Assembly (NCBI GenBank): GCA_947625845.1
Contig: CANQQB010000006.1
Coordinates: 1 to 58,583, forward strand
Length of the DNA: 58,583 nt
DNA from: an uncultured Oscillospiraceae bacterium
Lineage (GTDB): Bacteria > Bacillota > Clostridia > Oscillospirales > Oscillospiraceae
Direction: 5' to 3'
Both the position numbers and the translations under genes were made by a program. A model generated the notes under the pieces. The model saw nothing but the letters and a program-made list of their open reading frames with translations, did not search any database and was not told where the DNA came from. Below are positions 7,618-17,181 of this stretch, in pieces; the first letter of the stretch is position 1; each line of letters starts with the position of its first letter.

Positions 7618-8840
7618 ATATAAAACCCGTCCGTTCCATCGATGTCCGGCCAGAAGGTCCTCTCCGTGACCTTCGTAAAATCCGTGTGTCCGCGCAAAAA
7701 CGCCTCCGTGACCGCCTCGTTCTCCGCCCGCCGCCAGGTACAGGTGGAATAAATGAGCCGTCCGCCGGGCCGCACCGCACGGGAAATGGCCTCCAAAAGT
7801 TCACCCTGCAATTCCGGCAGACCGTCCAGCTCCCGCCGGGGTCGGTAGCGCACGTCCGGCTTTTTGCGTATCACGCCCAGACCGCTGCACGGCACGTCGG
7901 CGAACACCGCGTCGTAGTCCCCAACCTCGATGTCCCGTGCGTCCCCCGGCTGACATTCGATGCAGGAAAGGCCCATTCTTTCCGCGCCGCTTTGGACCAA
8001 TGCCAGCTTCTTGGCAATGATGTCTCTGGCGGACACAAGGCCCGTGTTCCCCATTGCGATAGCCGCGCCGAAGCTCTTGCCGCCGGGGGCCGCGCAGGCG
8101 TCCAGCACCCGCATGCCCGGTTGAAGTGTCGCTGTCTCCACGGCGGCGTGGGCCGCCGGGTCCTGCACATAAAAAAGCCCCTTTTGAAACGCGTCCGACC
8201 GGGTGATGTCCCCCACCCTGTCCAGGACCAGTCCCGCCGGTGTGCGGCGAATGGGCAGGAGCTTTACAAGCTCCGCCTCGTCCGTCCGGCAGGTGTTGAC
8301 CTGCACGTACACAGGCGGCTCGGCGTTGTCCGCTGCCAGCACCGCCGCCGCGCCCTCATAGCCCCGCAGGGCTATAAGCTCTTCCGCCAGCCACAGGGGG
8401 TGGCTGTACCGCGTGGCCAGATACGCCGCCGTACCCTCGCCCGGAATGGACGGCAGAGTTTCCCGCTGCCGCTCTCGGTCCAGCCGCCGCAGCACCGCGT
8501 TGACAAGACCGGCCGCACGGGCATAACCCAGCGTCCGACAGGCGTTGACCGCCTCGTTCACCGCCGCGCTGGCCGGTATCCTGTCCATAAACAGAAGTTG
8601 ATATGTCCCCAGACGCAGGATGTCCCGCACCTTGGGCTCCAGTCGACCGCTTGTAAACGCGTCGATATAGTGGTCGCACAGGGCCATATTTTGCAGCACG
8701 CCATAAAACATCCTTGCGGCCAGGGCCGTGTCCCGCTGGTCCAGGCCCCGTTTCGCGGCGATGCTCTCCATCACCTGCCGGCTCCAGGCACTGTCCCGCC
8801 GGAAACGCTCCAGCGCCTCCAGCGCCGCCATTCTGGGCAT
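7587..8840 (-). CDS. rsmB: 16S rRNA (cytosine(967)-C(5))-methyltransferase
   Basis: A 417-residue RsmB/Sun protein. The first 140 residues form the NusB-like RNA-binding domain and the rest is a SAM-dependent methyltransferase. The SAM loop DACAAPGGKS (about 240), the DVPCSGLG motif (about 308) and the STCTWRRAENE motif with the catalytic cysteine (about 364) are all present. It starts two bases after the fmt stop and belongs to the translation-maintenance part of the operon. Confidence 0.95.
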   Translation of the reverse strand: MPRMAALEALERFRRDSAWSRQVMESIAAKRGLDQRDTALAARMFYGVLQNMALCDHYIDAFTSGRLEPKVRDILRLGTYQLLFMDRIPASAAVNEAVNACRTLGYARAAGLVNAVLRRLDRERQRETLPSIPGEGTAAYLATRYSHPLWLAEELIALRGYEGAAAVLAADNAEPPVYVQVNTCRTDEAELVKLLPIRRTPAGLVLDRVGDITRSDAFQKGLFYVQDPAAHAAVETATLQPGMRVLDACAAPGGKSFGAAIAMGNTGLVSARDIIAKKLALVQSGAERMGLSCIECQPGDARDIEVGDYDAVFADVPCSGLGVIRKKPDVRYRPRRELDGLPELQGELLEAISRAVRPGGRLIYSTCTWRRAENEAVTEAFLRGHTDFTKVTERTFWPDIDGTDGFYICRIDRAKKI

Positions 8841-8842
8841 GG

Positions 8843-9760
8843 TCAGACCTCCATGGGGTGGCCCAATAGATAAGCCCCCGCCGCCATACGCTTGCCCCCG
8901 GCGGCCTGTATCTCCGTCAGCAGGATCGTCTCCTGCCCACCGCAGGCCACCTCGATGCCGTTTTTATCAGCGCGGACAATTGACCCCGGCGCTTTCTGCG
9001 TGGGCCTGTACGTGTATTCGGCCTTGAAAACCTTGAAATCCGTCCCGGCCAGGTTGGCCGTGGCGCAGGGCCAGGGCTGCATGCCATAGATATGCTTGAG
9101 CACCATGCGGGCCGGTTTTGTCCAGTCTATAGGCGATTCCTCACGGGACAGCGGCGGCGCATACGTGGCCAAGCTGCCGTCCTGGGGCATGCGCGGGGCC
9201 GTACCGGCCTCGATGGCCCGGAGGGTCCGCACCAGAAGCTCCGCGCCCATAGGCGCGAGCCGATTGAAAAGCTCCCCGCTGGTCTCCGTCTCCCCGATGG
9301 CCGTCTCAGCGGAATATATCGTGTCCCCCTCGTCCATGCCGGAGGACAGGTACATGGTGGTCACCCCCGTGACCGCGTCGCCGGAGAGCACCGCCCGCTG
9401 GATCGGCGCGCTGCCCCGGTACTTGGGCAGCAGTGAGCCGTGGACGTTGACGCAGCCATATTTTGGCAGCGCCAGGATATCGTCCGGAATAATCCGGCCG
9501 TAGGCCACCACCGCTATAAGGTCCGGCGCCAGGTCCTGTAAGCTGGCCAGCGCCGTCCCGTCCCGGAGCTTTTCCGGCTGGTACACCGGCACGCCCGCCG
9601 CCAGGGCCGTTTTCTTCACGGCGCAGCTTTCCAGCTTATGGCCCCGGCCCTGGGGCCGGTCCGGCTGGCAGAACGCACCCGCCACGTCGAAGCCCTCGTC
9701 CAGGAGCTTTTGCAGGGAGCACGCCGCGAAGTCCGGCGTGCCCATGAACACGATCCTCAT
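8843..9760 (-). CDS. fmt: Methionyl-tRNA formyltransferase
   Basis: Transfers a formyl group from 10-formyl-tetrahydrofolate to initiator Met-tRNA. The N-terminal formyltransferase domain carries the catalytic segment NVHGSLLPKYRG (about 108-119) and SSGMDEGD (about 143-150); the C-terminal domain binds tRNA. The start ATG overlaps the def stop as ATGA. Its cofactor depends on 10-formyl-THF, normally made in such organisms by Fhs, whose gene in this same window carries a frameshift. Confidence 0.96.
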   Translation of the reverse strand: MRIVFMGTPDFAACSLQKLLDEGFDVAGAFCQPDRPQGRGHKLESCAVKKTALAAGVPVYQPEKLRDGTALASLQDLAPDLIAVVAYGRIIPDDILALPKYGCVNVHGSLLPKYRGSAPIQRAVLSGDAVTGVTTMYLSSGMDEGDTIYSAETAIGETETSGELFNRLAPMGAELLVRTLRAIEAGTAPRMPQDGSLATYAPPLSREESPIDWTKPARMVLKHIYGMQPWPCATANLAGTDFKVFKAEYTYRPTQKAPGSIVRADKNGIEVACGGQETILLTEIQAAGGKRMAAGAYLLGHPMEV

Positions 9761-10278
9761 GCGTCCCCCTCTTGCTCCTTCTGCCGGGCGTAATAGGCGT
9801 CCAGCTCTTCATCCGTCATGATATGGTCGCAAAGCTCCGTGAACATATGCCCGTCCAGGTGGTCGATCTCGTGGCAGAAAGCACGGGCCGTCAGGCCGTC
9901 GCCCTCCAGCTCGAACCAAGCGCCGTTCCTGTCCTGGGCCCGGACCTTCACGTGGTCCGGCCTTGTCACCATGCCGTACTCCCCCGGCAGGGACAGACAC
10001 CCCTCCGGGTCGGTTTGCTCGCCGCTGGCCTCCACGATCTCGGGGTTGACCAGTTCGACCACGTATTCCTCCCCTTCCGGCGTATTGGTCTCCAAAACGA
10101 CCACCGCCCGGCGGAGAATGCCCACCTGGGGCGCGGCCAGACCCACGCCGTTGGCGCTTTGCATGGTCTCGGCCATATCGTCCAGCAGTTCATGCAGCCG
10201 GTCGTTGAAATCCGTCACGGGACGGCAGCGTTTGGTCAATATCTCGTCTCCCTGTCTGCGTATGTTCCGAAGGGCCAT
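9757..10278 (-). CDS. def: Peptide deformylase
   Basis: Removes the formyl group from nascent N-termini using a bound metal. All three motifs are present: GVGLAAPQVGI (about 48-58), EGCLSLPG (about 97-104, metal-binding Cys) and HEIDHLDG (about 140-147, two metal-binding His and catalytic Glu). The start ATG at 10278 is chosen because AGGAGAG lies upstream and family members start MALRxIRxxGDxxL. 173 residues. It forms a substrate-product pair with fmt. Confidence 0.96.
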   Translation of the reverse strand: MALRNIRRQGDEILTKRCRPVTDFNDRLHELLDDMAETMQSANGVGLAAPQVGILRRAVVVLETNTPEGEEYVVELVNPEIVEASGEQTDPEGCLSLPGEYGMVTRPDHVKVRAQDRNGAWFELEGDGLTARAFCHEIDHLDGHMFTELCDHIMTDEELDAYYARQKEQEGDA

Positions 10279-10295
10279 TTTCTTGTCTCTCCTTG

Positions 10296-12749
10296 TCAGT
10301 TCAGCGGGTCGAAGTCCGCATACACAGACACGCCCCTGTATCGTTTTCCGTCGTTGCAAACCGTCAGCGCCCGGTCCACGGCAGCCCGGACCGGTCTTGC
10401 ATCCGGACAGCTCACCGTCACCCGGTAGCGCCAGGAATTGTTCACCTTGGCGATGGGCAGCGGCGCGGGACCGATGACCTTTGCGCCGGGCACGTCCCGC
10501 AGCTCCCACGCAAGGTCGTCCCGCAGGTCCCGGCAGCAGCGCAGCACCGCCGTCTCGTCCGGGCCGGAGGCCGTCAGCACGAACAGGTCCGAAAACGGCG
10601 GAGCCCCCGTCACCCGGCGCAGAGCGATCTCCCCTTCATAAAAGCCCTCGTAATCCTGTCGGGCCGCCTGGAGAATGATTTGATTCTCCGGCGTGAAGGT
10701 CTGTATCACGGCCCGGCCCGGCTTGTCGAACCGGCCACTGCGGCCGATGACCTGGGTGATGAGGGAGAACGTCCGCTCTCCGGACCGGTACTCGCTGTTA
10801 TATAGGCTCTGGTCCGCGTTCAGCACGCCTACCAGCGTGACGTTTTCAAAATTCAGTCCCTTGGTGACCATTTGCGTGCCCACCAGAATGGGGATACGCC
10901 GGACACGAAACTGCTCGAACAGCGCCCGGTGGCTGCCCACCGGGGCCACGGCGTCGGTGTCCATGCGCAGGATAGGCGTGTCCGGAAACAGCGCCTTGAG
11001 CTCGTCCACCACCTTCTGGGTGCCGGTGCCCACATAGTTCAGCTTCCCACCGCAGGCGGGACAGGCGCCGTCCACCCGCTGCACGTGTCCGCAGTAGTGG
11101 CACATGAGCCGATTGCCCACGCTGTGATAGGTCAGCGGCGCGGTGCAGTTGGGGCACTTATAAGTATACCCGCACTCCCCGCACGTCACCAGCTTGCTGG
11201 CCCCGCGCCGGTTGATGAACAAAATGGATTGCTCACCCCGGCGGAGATTTTCCTCCAGCTCGTCCCGCAGCACGGAGGAAATGCTGGTTTCGTTGCCGGC
11301 CTTCAGTTCCCGCTTCATGTCCGCGATACGGACACGGGGAAGCTGCATGGCGTTATAGCGCTCCGGCATGGTGAAAAAGTGATAGCGCCCCGTTCCGGCA
11401 TAATACCGGGAGCACACGTCCGGCGTGGCGCTTCCCAGCAGCAGCAGAGCGTTATGCCGGGCACACAGGAACTTTGCCACATCCCTCGCGTGGTAGCGGG
11501 GACTGGTCTCGGACTTGTAGGTGTCCTCCTGTTCCTCGTCGATGATGACGGCCCCCAGGTCCGACACCGGCGCGAAAATGGCGCTTCTGGTGCCGATGAT
11601 GACCCGCGCGTCGCCGGATCTTATGCGCTTCCACTCGTCGTAGCGCTCACCCATGGACAGCGACGAGTGGAGCACGGCGATGCTGTCCCCAAAGTGAGCG
11701 GAAAAGGTCTGGAGCATCTGGGGCGTCAGGGCGATCTCCGGCACCAGAAATATGGCGCTCTTGCCCCGCTCCAGCATGGTCTGGATCAGGTGGATATAGA
11801 TGGTGGTCTTGCCGCTGCCCGTGACGCCGAACAGCAGCGCAGCCTGGGGCGTCTTCCCGTCCGCCAGGGACAAAATGCCCTCAAATGCCGTGCGCTGGGC
11901 CTGGTTCAGCACCGGCAGAGGCCGCGCGCTGCCCTGGTCATAGGCAGGCCGGCGGTACACGGCTTCACGGGAAAGGGTCACAAACCCCTTTTCCGCCAGC
12001 CGTTTCACCGTCTCCCGGCCCGCACCGGTAAAATAGCAAAGGTCCGCCACATTGGCCTGGCCCAGCTCCGCCAGCACCCGCAGCACGGCGGACTGGCGCA
12101 CGGCGCGGCTGTTTTTGGCGGCCTGTTCCAATGCCTTTTCCGGACTGACGGCGAGGCTTGCCCGCAGGATGGTCTTATCCCCCGCTCGGCGGGAAGCGCC
12201 GGCCTCGGTCTGCAATATGCCCTTTTTCACCAGCGCCGCCAGTGCGGGTCCGGGATTTTTCGTCCCGAACACCGCTTCCACGTCCGCCAGCTCACACCGG
12301 CCCTTATGGCCCGTGACGGCGTCCAGTACCAGCTTTTGCGTCTTGTCGGTACCGGCGGCATCGTAGGCCCGGTCCGGGTCCACGCCGTCTGCCAGCCGGT
12401 ACACCGGCCACACGCTGTACCACAGCCCGGCCGGGAGCATGGCCCGCACCGCGTCCATCACCGTGCAGAAAAACCGCTCCCGCATCCATAGAGCCAGCTT
12501 CATCTGGGTCTCGGACAAAAGCGGTTCCTCGTCCAGCACCTCCAGAACGCTCTTGAGCTGCTTGTCCGTCTCGCCGCCCAGGGCCAGCACCACGCCCTCC
12601 CGTGGACGACTGCCCCCAAAGGGCACCGCCACCCGCACACCGGGCTTCACGGACCCCGCAAGCGTTTCCGGCACCGCATAGGTATAGGGCCGGTCCACCC
12701 AGTAGGTGACCCCGGCCACCGCTATCCGCGCTGTGGTTTGTGTGGTCAA
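10296..12749 (-). CDS. priA: Primosomal replication restart helicase PriA
   Basis: An 817-residue 3'-5' DNA helicase that reloads the replisome at stalled forks. The order is an N-terminal 3'-DNA-binding region, a winged-helix part, Walker A GVTGSGKTTIY (about 293-303), the DEEQ box (clostridial version of DEEH), then a zinc module of eight cysteines (CGECGYTYKCPNC and CHYC...CPAC, about 535-570) and the second helicase lobe ending in motif VI (QVIGRSGR). Starts 49 bases after rpoZ. Length is normal. Confidence 0.96.
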   Translation of the reverse strand: MTTQTTARIAVAGVTYWVDRPYTYAVPETLAGSVKPGVRVAVPFGGSRPREGVVLALGGETDKQLKSVLEVLDEEPLLSETQMKLALWMRERFFCTVMDAVRAMLPAGLWYSVWPVYRLADGVDPDRAYDAAGTDKTQKLVLDAVTGHKGRCELADVEAVFGTKNPGPALAALVKKGILQTEAGASRRAGDKTILRASLAVSPEKALEQAAKNSRAVRQSAVLRVLAELGQANVADLCYFTGAGRETVKRLAEKGFVTLSREAVYRRPAYDQGSARPLPVLNQAQRTAFEGILSLADGKTPQAALLFGVTGSGKTTIYIHLIQTMLERGKSAIFLVPEIALTPQMLQTFSAHFGDSIAVLHSSLSMGERYDEWKRIRSGDARVIIGTRSAIFAPVSDLGAVIIDEEQEDTYKSETSPRYHARDVAKFLCARHNALLLLGSATPDVCSRYYAGTGRYHFFTMPERYNAMQLPRVRIADMKRELKAGNETSISSVLRDELEENLRRGEQSILFINRRGASKLVTCGECGYTYKCPNCTAPLTYHSVGNRLMCHYCGHVQRVDGACPACGGKLNYVGTGTQKVVDELKALFPDTPILRMDTDAVAPVGSHRALFEQFRVRRIPILVGTQMVTKGLNFENVTLVGVLNADQSLYNSEYRSGERTFSLITQVIGRSGRFDKPGRAVIQTFTPENQIILQAARQDYEGFYEGEIALRRVTGAPPFSDLFVLTASGPDETAVLRCCRDLRDDLAWELRDVPGAKVIGPAPLPIAKVNNSWRYRVTVSCPDARPVRAAVDRALTVCNDGKRYRGVSVYADFDPLN

Positions 12750-12797
12750 TGGCAGCTCCGTCTCACGGGGCGCGAACGCGTCCCCTCCGGTCGATCG

Positions 12798-13010
12798 TCA
12801 GTCTTCTTCCTCTTGCTCGTCGCTGTTGATGGTGAGCTTGCCGGTGTATACCTCGTCGATGGCGGAGGACACAGGCTTCTTCGCCAGGGGGATACCCAGC
12901 TTTTCCGACTCCTGGGAAATGCCACGGGCCCGCTTGGACACCAGGTTGATGAGGGCGTAGCGGCTGCCGACCTTCTCCACCAGATCGGCTACGGGGGGAT
13001 AGAGCATCAT
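12798..13010 (-). CDS. rpoZ: DNA-directed RNA polymerase omega subunit
   Basis: A 70-residue omega subunit, which helps RNA polymerase assembly. The region SRYALINLVSKRAR (about 16-29) is the family signature; the C-terminus is acidic (DEQEEED). The start is the ATG at 13010, overlapping the gmk stop as ATGA and preceded by AAGGAG; a longer reading from 13061 is inside gmk and rejected. gmk-rpoZ-priA is a conserved order in Firmicutes. Confidence 0.92.
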   Translation of the reverse strand: MMLYPPVADLVEKVGSRYALINLVSKRARGISQESEKLGIPLAKKPVSSAIDEVYTGKLTINSDEQEEED

Positions 13011-13621
13011 ATGGGTCGATCTCCTTCCATGATCGTTTTCAGTCTTATTTCGCTGCGGCAAAGCTCCGCCATGATGATGGCGTCCAGCTCCGCCGCGGCT
13101 TTTTCCGCGTCGTCATTGACGACAATGTAGGCATAATTTTTCGCCAGGGCGTACTCCCGCCTGGCCCGGTCCATGCGGCCTTGTATCTTTTCCTCGCTGT
13201 CGGTGCCCCGGCCACGGAGACGGCGTTCCAGCTCCGCCATGCTGGGCGGGCACAGAAACACGCTCACCGTGTCGGGCCGCTTCTGCAATACCTGCGCCGC
13301 GCCCTGGACATCGATTTCCAGCAGGACGTGATACCCGGCGTTTAGGTTCTCCTCCACCGGCGCGGACGGCGTACCGTAGTGGTTGCCCACGTACTCGGCG
13401 TGCTCCAGAAACGCGTCCTGCGCCAGCATTTGCGCGAATTGTTCGTGGGTACGGAAGAAATAGTTTACGCCGTCCACCTCGCCTGGCCTCGGTTCCCGTG
13501 TGGTGGCGGAGACGGAAAAGCGGATGTCGCTCCGTCGGCGCATCAGCGCTCCGATCACCGTGCTCTTACCCGCCCCCGATGGGCCGGACAGCACGATCAG
13601 CAGTCCCCGTTCAGTCCCCAT
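13007..13621 (-). CDS. gmk: Guanylate kinase
   Basis: Phosphorylates GMP to GDP. The P-loop GPSGAGKST (about 13-21) is followed by the GMP-binding STxxPRxGE-type segment ([17 protein letters not shown]) and the [14 protein letters not shown] segment. 204 residues, normal length. It overlaps the remA stop by 11 bases and has an AAGGAG ribosome-binding site. Confidence 0.96.
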   Translation of the reverse strand: MGTERGLLIVLSGPSGAGKSTVIGALMRRRSDIRFSVSATTREPRPGEVDGVNYFFRTHEQFAQMLAQDAFLEHAEYVGNHYGTPSAPVEENLNAGYHVLLEIDVQGAAQVLQKRPDTVSVFLCPPSMAELERRLRGRGTDSEEKIQGRMDRARREYALAKNYAYIVVNDDAEKAAAELDAIIMAELCRSEIRLKTIMEGDRPI

Positions 13622-13868
13622 GGTCCTCTCCTTCCTGCGGCTGGGCCCTCTCCGCCAGCGCCTCCGGCGTCAGCGGACATAAGATCACGTGGCCGCTGTC
13701 CATGACCAGCACGGCCCCGGTCCGGCGGCCATAGGTGGCGTCGATGAGCCGACCGTCCTCCCTGGCCTGGGTCACGGTCCGCTTGATGGGATTGGACCCC
13801 GGATCTACCGCCGCCACGATACGCTCCGGGGCCACAAAGCTGCCAAATCCGATGCTTACCAGCTTCAT
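13611..13868 (-). CDS. remA: RemA family extracellular-matrix regulator (DUF370)
   Basis: An 85-residue DNA-binding protein of the RemA/DUF370 family; in Bacillus subtilis RemA activates matrix and osmoprotection genes. The family pattern (V[17 protein letters not shown], then SNPIKRTV and [18 protein letters not shown]) is complete. The C-terminal tail is acidic. It sits between yicC and gmk as in many Firmicutes, where it is retained even in organisms without the Bacillus matrix genes. Confidence 0.93.
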   Translation of the reverse strand: MKLVSIGFGSFVAPERIVAAVDPGSNPIKRTVTQAREDGRLIDATYGRRTGAVLVMDSGHVILCPLTPEALAERAQPQEGEDHGD

Positions 13869-13877
13869 ATCCGGACC

Positions 13878-14756
13878 TCACTCGATGTTCTGTATCTGCT
13901 CGCGGATCTTTTCCAGCTCCGCCTTCATGTCGATGACCGTCTTGGCGATGGCGCTGTCGGCGCACTTGGAGCCGGTGGTGTTGACCTCCCGGTTCATCTC
14001 CTGGGTGAGAAAGTCCAGCTTCCGACCCACGGGGGAGCCCTCCGCCAACAGGTGCCGGAACTGGGCGATATGGCTTCTCAAACGCACCGTTTCCTCATCC
14101 ACCGCCACCTTATCGGCGTAGATGGCCGCCTCCTGGAGAATGCGGCTTTCGTCAACGGAGGCGTCGGCCAGCACGTCCCGCATGCGGCTCAGCAGCTTTT
14201 CCCGGTACTCCGTCACGGTCTCCGGCGAGCGCTGCTCCACGGCCGTCACCATGCTCTCCAGCGTGTCCAGCTTACCGGATATGTCCTCGGCCAGTTTACG
14301 CCCTTCCCTGGCGCGCATGGCGTCGAAACCCTCCAGCGCTTCCGATAAGACGCACAAAATAGCCTGGGTCAACGCGTCCTTGTCCGCGTCGGTCTTCTCC
14401 GTGCTCAGCACGTCGGGGAACCGAACCAGACTCAGGGCGCTCACGTCGGCGTCCAGATAGTACTTTACCGCCGTGTCCCGTACGGCCTTCAGATAGGCCG
14501 CCGCCAGATTGTCGTTGACACGTATGACCGCTTCCTCCGCCTGACTGGTGTCCACCGTGATGAATACATCCACCTTGCCACGGCTGATGACGCCCGCCAC
14601 GGCGGAGCGCACCGCTTCCTCGGCGAACAGACAGTTTCTGGGAAGACGCACGGACACATCCAGATACCGGTTGTTGACGCTTTTCAGCTCGGCCGTCACG
14701 CCGATGGTGTTATGCTCGCCCTTGGCGCCGCCGTAGCCGGTCATGCTCTTGATCAT
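13878..14756 (-). CDS. yicC: YicC/YloC family endoribonuclease
   Basis: A 292-residue protein with the family N-terminus MIKSMTGYGGA and the C-terminal DUF1732 core, in which acidic residues (KLDFLTQEMNREVNT, IKTVIDMKAELEKIREQ) form the catalytic and oligomeric region. YicC has been shown to be a Mn-dependent endoribonuclease involved in RNA turnover. It overlaps the upstream membrane-protein gene by four bases. Confidence 0.93.
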   Translation of the reverse strand: MIKSMTGYGGAKGEHNTIGVTAELKSVNNRYLDVSVRLPRNCLFAEEAVRSAVAGVISRGKVDVFITVDTSQAEEAVIRVNDNLAAAYLKAVRDTAVKYYLDADVSALSLVRFPDVLSTEKTDADKDALTQAILCVLSEALEGFDAMRAREGRKLAEDISGKLDTLESMVTAVEQRSPETVTEYREKLLSRMRDVLADASVDESRILQEAAIYADKVAVDEETVRLRSHIAQFRHLLAEGSPVGRKLDFLTQEMNREVNTTGSKCADSAIAKTVIDMKAELEKIREQIQNIE

Positions 14757-15256
14757 GTAAAATACCTCGCAATTTTCACCAGGTAAAACCGTATGAGCGA
14801 CGAATACGCCAGATCATACAGGAAAAACACCGCCGCGCCCAATGGGTACAGCACGTACCAGGCCAGCTCCCCGCCTGTAAACGTGAACAGTGCCTTAGCC
14901 AGCAGCCAGTACACCACGAACGCGAAGGAGTACAGCGCGAATTTGCACACCCAGCCCAAAGTCCTGTTGTGGATGCGCTCAAAAAGGCTCTTGGCGATGG
15001 GGTAATAGCCGAAAAAGGCGACGTACATAATGACCGCCGCGCCGGGATAGAGTAGCGCGCCCAGCCCCGCCGTCACGGCGAACACCGCCAGGGACCACTT
15101 CATCCCCGCCATCATCAGCGCCACGCACACCGGCAGGCTGGACAGCGCCACCAGCGCCAGCCTCCCCGCCGGCAGCCAGGAGCCGAGCAGCAGCAGCGCC
15201 ACGCCCAGTGCCGCCAGAATGGCCAGCCTGGCCAGCCGTTTCGTAGAAGCTTTCAT
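14753..15256 (-). CDS. Integral membrane protein, possibly an ECF-transporter S-component-like protein
   Basis: A 167-residue, very hydrophobic protein with five or six membrane spans and a positively charged N-terminus (MKASTKRLARL). Short polar segments (FERIHNRT, RFYLVKIARYF) link the spans. Small size, glycine/alanine-rich helices and the 'AALGVALLLLGS' beginning resemble ECF S components or DUF2232-like proteins, but no diagnostic motif was seen. No energising ATPase genes are adjacent. Function unknown. Confidence 0.6.
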   Translation of the reverse strand: MKASTKRLARLAILAALGVALLLLGSWLPAGRLALVALSSLPVCVALMMAGMKWSLAVFAVTAGLGALLYPGAAVIMYVAFFGYYPIAKSLFERIHNRTLGWVCKFALYSFAFVVYWLLAKALFTFTGGELAWYVLYPLGAAVFFLYDLAYSSLIRFYLVKIARYFT

Positions 15257-15257
15257 C

Positions 15258-15899
15258 TCACCGGCATCCGATACACGGGATCAGGTTCCCGCCCATGGCC
15301 TCGCAGCAGCAGTCCGCGCAGATCAGGTTCTGGCACATGTTGCAGGCCGCGTCGCCGCCCATCATGTCCATGCCCATGCCGCCGGCGGGCCGGTAGGCCT
15401 GTCCGCCCTGGTTCATGTATTGCACCGCGTTCCGGTACTCCGGGTTGCCGGGGTCCATGGTGGCGGCGGTGCGGTAATACTGTCCCGCCTGGTCCATCCA
15501 GCCCCTGCGCCAGTACACGCTGCCCATGAGATAATACCACTCCGCATCGTGGTTGGATATGGCGTTCAGCATGGCCTCCGCCTGGGCAAGATCGTTAGCG
15601 TTGATCAGGTTGCGGATGCGCACATACTGGGCGCTGCCCGACGCGCCGCGGCTCTGGCCGGCGCTCTGATAGGCGCTGCCGCCGTAGCTGTAGGACGAAG
15701 CGCCGCCCTGCTCCCGGCTCTTGGTGATGGTGTCGTAGGCCTCGTTGATCTCCTTCATCTTCTCCGAGGCCAGATCCGCCAGGGGGTTATCGTGATAGTT
15801 GTCGGGGTGGTATTTACGCGCCAGGTCGCGGTATGCCTTTTTGACCTCCTCGTCGCTGGCGGACGGGGATACGCCCAGCACGCTGTATGGATCGTTCAT
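15258..15899 (-). CDS. J-domain protein with C-terminal cysteine cluster
   Basis: A 213-residue protein that starts with a J domain (about 3-70) including the HPD tripeptide (HPDNYHDNP), so it should stimulate an Hsp70 ATPase. It lacks the Gly/Phe region and zinc centre of DnaJ. A flexible Ser/Gly/Tyr segment follows (about 75-105), then a short TPR-like helical stretch, and the last 30 residues hold eight cysteines (CNMC, C-x2-CCC, C-x2-C) that could bind metal. It overlaps the DUF5685 gene by four bases; the two probably act together. Client unknown. Confidence 0.82.
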   Translation of the reverse strand: MNDPYSVLGVSPSASDEEVKKAYRDLARKYHPDNYHDNPLADLASEKMKEINEAYDTITKSREQGGASSYSYGGSAYQSAGQSRGASGSAQYVRIRNLINANDLAQAEAMLNAISNHDAEWYYLMGSVYWRRGWMDQAGQYYRTAATMDPGNPEYRNAVQYMNQGGQAYRPAGGMGMDMMGGDAACNMCQNLICADCCCEAMGGNLIPCIGCR

Positions 15900-16783
15900 A
15901 AGTTACTCCGTTTCCTGTGTATTTTCGCGGAAGCGTTCCAGGTCCCGGCGAACACCGCCTGCGTAGCCGCCGGAAGGCCCAGATAGATCGTATTGGATAA
16001 GATGCCCGTATAGGCGTTCTCCCCCATCAGCGCGTAGGCCGAGACCAGGGCGTTGTGGGAGTGCTGCAAGCTGGTGCGCAGCAGCTTTTCGTCCTCCGGC
16101 GCCAGCTTCCCGTCCACGGGTCGGAAGCGATAACGCAAGGGGTTGTACCGGTCTTTTTCGATATCCTCCGCCAGGTCGTCCGCCGCGTCCAGAATGTAGA
16201 TGATACGGCCCAGGGCATATAAAAGCTCCCCGGCGGCCCGCTGCCGGACCGGGTCGGCCACGCAGCCGGATATGGAGCGCAAGATCGAGGCGAACTTGTC
16301 CGCCGCCGCATCCAGACTGGGACACTTGTCCCGCTCCAGCGTTTGCAGCGCCGCGAGGTCGTTCCGCACGGTCGCCGCGAAGTCAGGCCGCCGCGCCGCC
16401 GCCTTACCATAGGCCCGCTTCAGCGCCAGGCACGCCAGCCGACAGCCAAGGGAGGCGGGAAATTGCCCGTCCCGTGCCCCGTCCGCCAGCTTCCACCAGC
16501 CCAGCACCACGGTCATGTCCGCCGCCAGGGTCAGGCTCCGGCAGCTTTCCAGGCACGCTCTTTTGCGAAAGGGGTGGGCCGGACACCGGCGCGGGCATAA
16601 ATCAGCGGGCTCGTCCTCCGCCAGGAGCATGGCCAGGAACGTGAAGTCGTAGTTGACCAAGAACCGGCTCAAAAAGCCGTATCTTCGGGCCAGCTCGTGG
16701 CACAGCCCGCAGTACACGCCCTGGAAGCGCTCGAACTCGGCGACCTTCAGCTCGCCCTTGACCGGACGGACGTAACCGTACAT
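15896..16783 (-). CDS. DUF5685 family protein
   Basis: A 295-residue protein that begins [14 protein letters not shown] and has early cysteines in the YCGLCHEL segment and again in [19 protein letters not shown] (about 68-86), followed by an all-helical region. This matches the DUF5685 family of clostridia, whose function is unknown; the aspartate pair [14 protein letters not shown] (about 208) recalls a helical prenyl-synthase-like fold, which is inference. It is translationally coupled to the J-domain gene and to rseC. Confidence 0.75.
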   Translation of the reverse strand: MYGYVRPVKGELKVAEFERFQGVYCGLCHELARRYGFLSRFLVNYDFTFLAMLLAEDEPADLCPRRCPAHPFRKRACLESCRSLTLAADMTVVLGWWKLADGARDGQFPASLGCRLACLALKRAYGKAAARRPDFAATVRNDLAALQTLERDKCPSLDAAADKFASILRSISGCVADPVRQRAAGELLYALGRIIYILDAADDLAEDIEKDRYNPLRYRFRPVDGKLAPEDEKLLRTSLQHSHNALVSAYALMGENAYTGILSNTIYLGLPAATQAVFAGTWNASAKIHRKRSNL

Positions 16784-17181
16784 CAGCGGCTGTAGCCGGT
16801 GATCTCGTAGTCGATCTTCTTATGCCGCCGGCCGACGATAGTCACGATGGCCGCGCCAATCGCGCAGGAGACCAGGCTCAGCACGATGCACTGGCCCTGG
16901 CCCAGCTTCATCAGCGCCCCAATGGCGTAGCCCAGAAAGAGCATCGCCACCGGGATGAGATAGACCAGCACCGCCGCCTGGACGATCACGCCCGTCTCCG
17001 TTTCCAGCGTCACCTTATCGCCGGGCTTGGCGAATATCTTATTTTTCGCCGCCACCAGAATACGCTTGCCGTATACGCACTCGCCGCAGCCGGTACAGTG
17101 GCCGCAGGCGGTCCCCCGCTCCACGGCGACCTCCGCCATGCCCTGGTCCAGCAGCTTCGTTACAACTCCGTTTTGCGTCAT
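16783..17181 (-). CDS. SoxR-reducing system / RseC family protein
   Basis: A 132-residue membrane protein. The N-terminal domain carries four closely spaced cysteines (CGHCTGCGEC, about 22-31) typical of RseC, followed by two membrane spans (about 70-90 and 98-118). RseC proteins are linked to electron-transfer complexes that reduce SoxR or support Rnf; no rnf genes are in this window. TGATG overlap with DUF5685 and ATGA overlap with cdaR. Confidence 0.85.
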   Translation of the reverse strand: MTQNGVVTKLLDQGMAEVAVERGTACGHCTGCGECVYGKRILVAAKNKIFAKPGDKVTLETETGVIVQAAVLVYLIPVAMLFLGYAIGALMKLGQGQCIVLSLVSCAIGAAIVTIVGRRHKKIDYEITGYSR

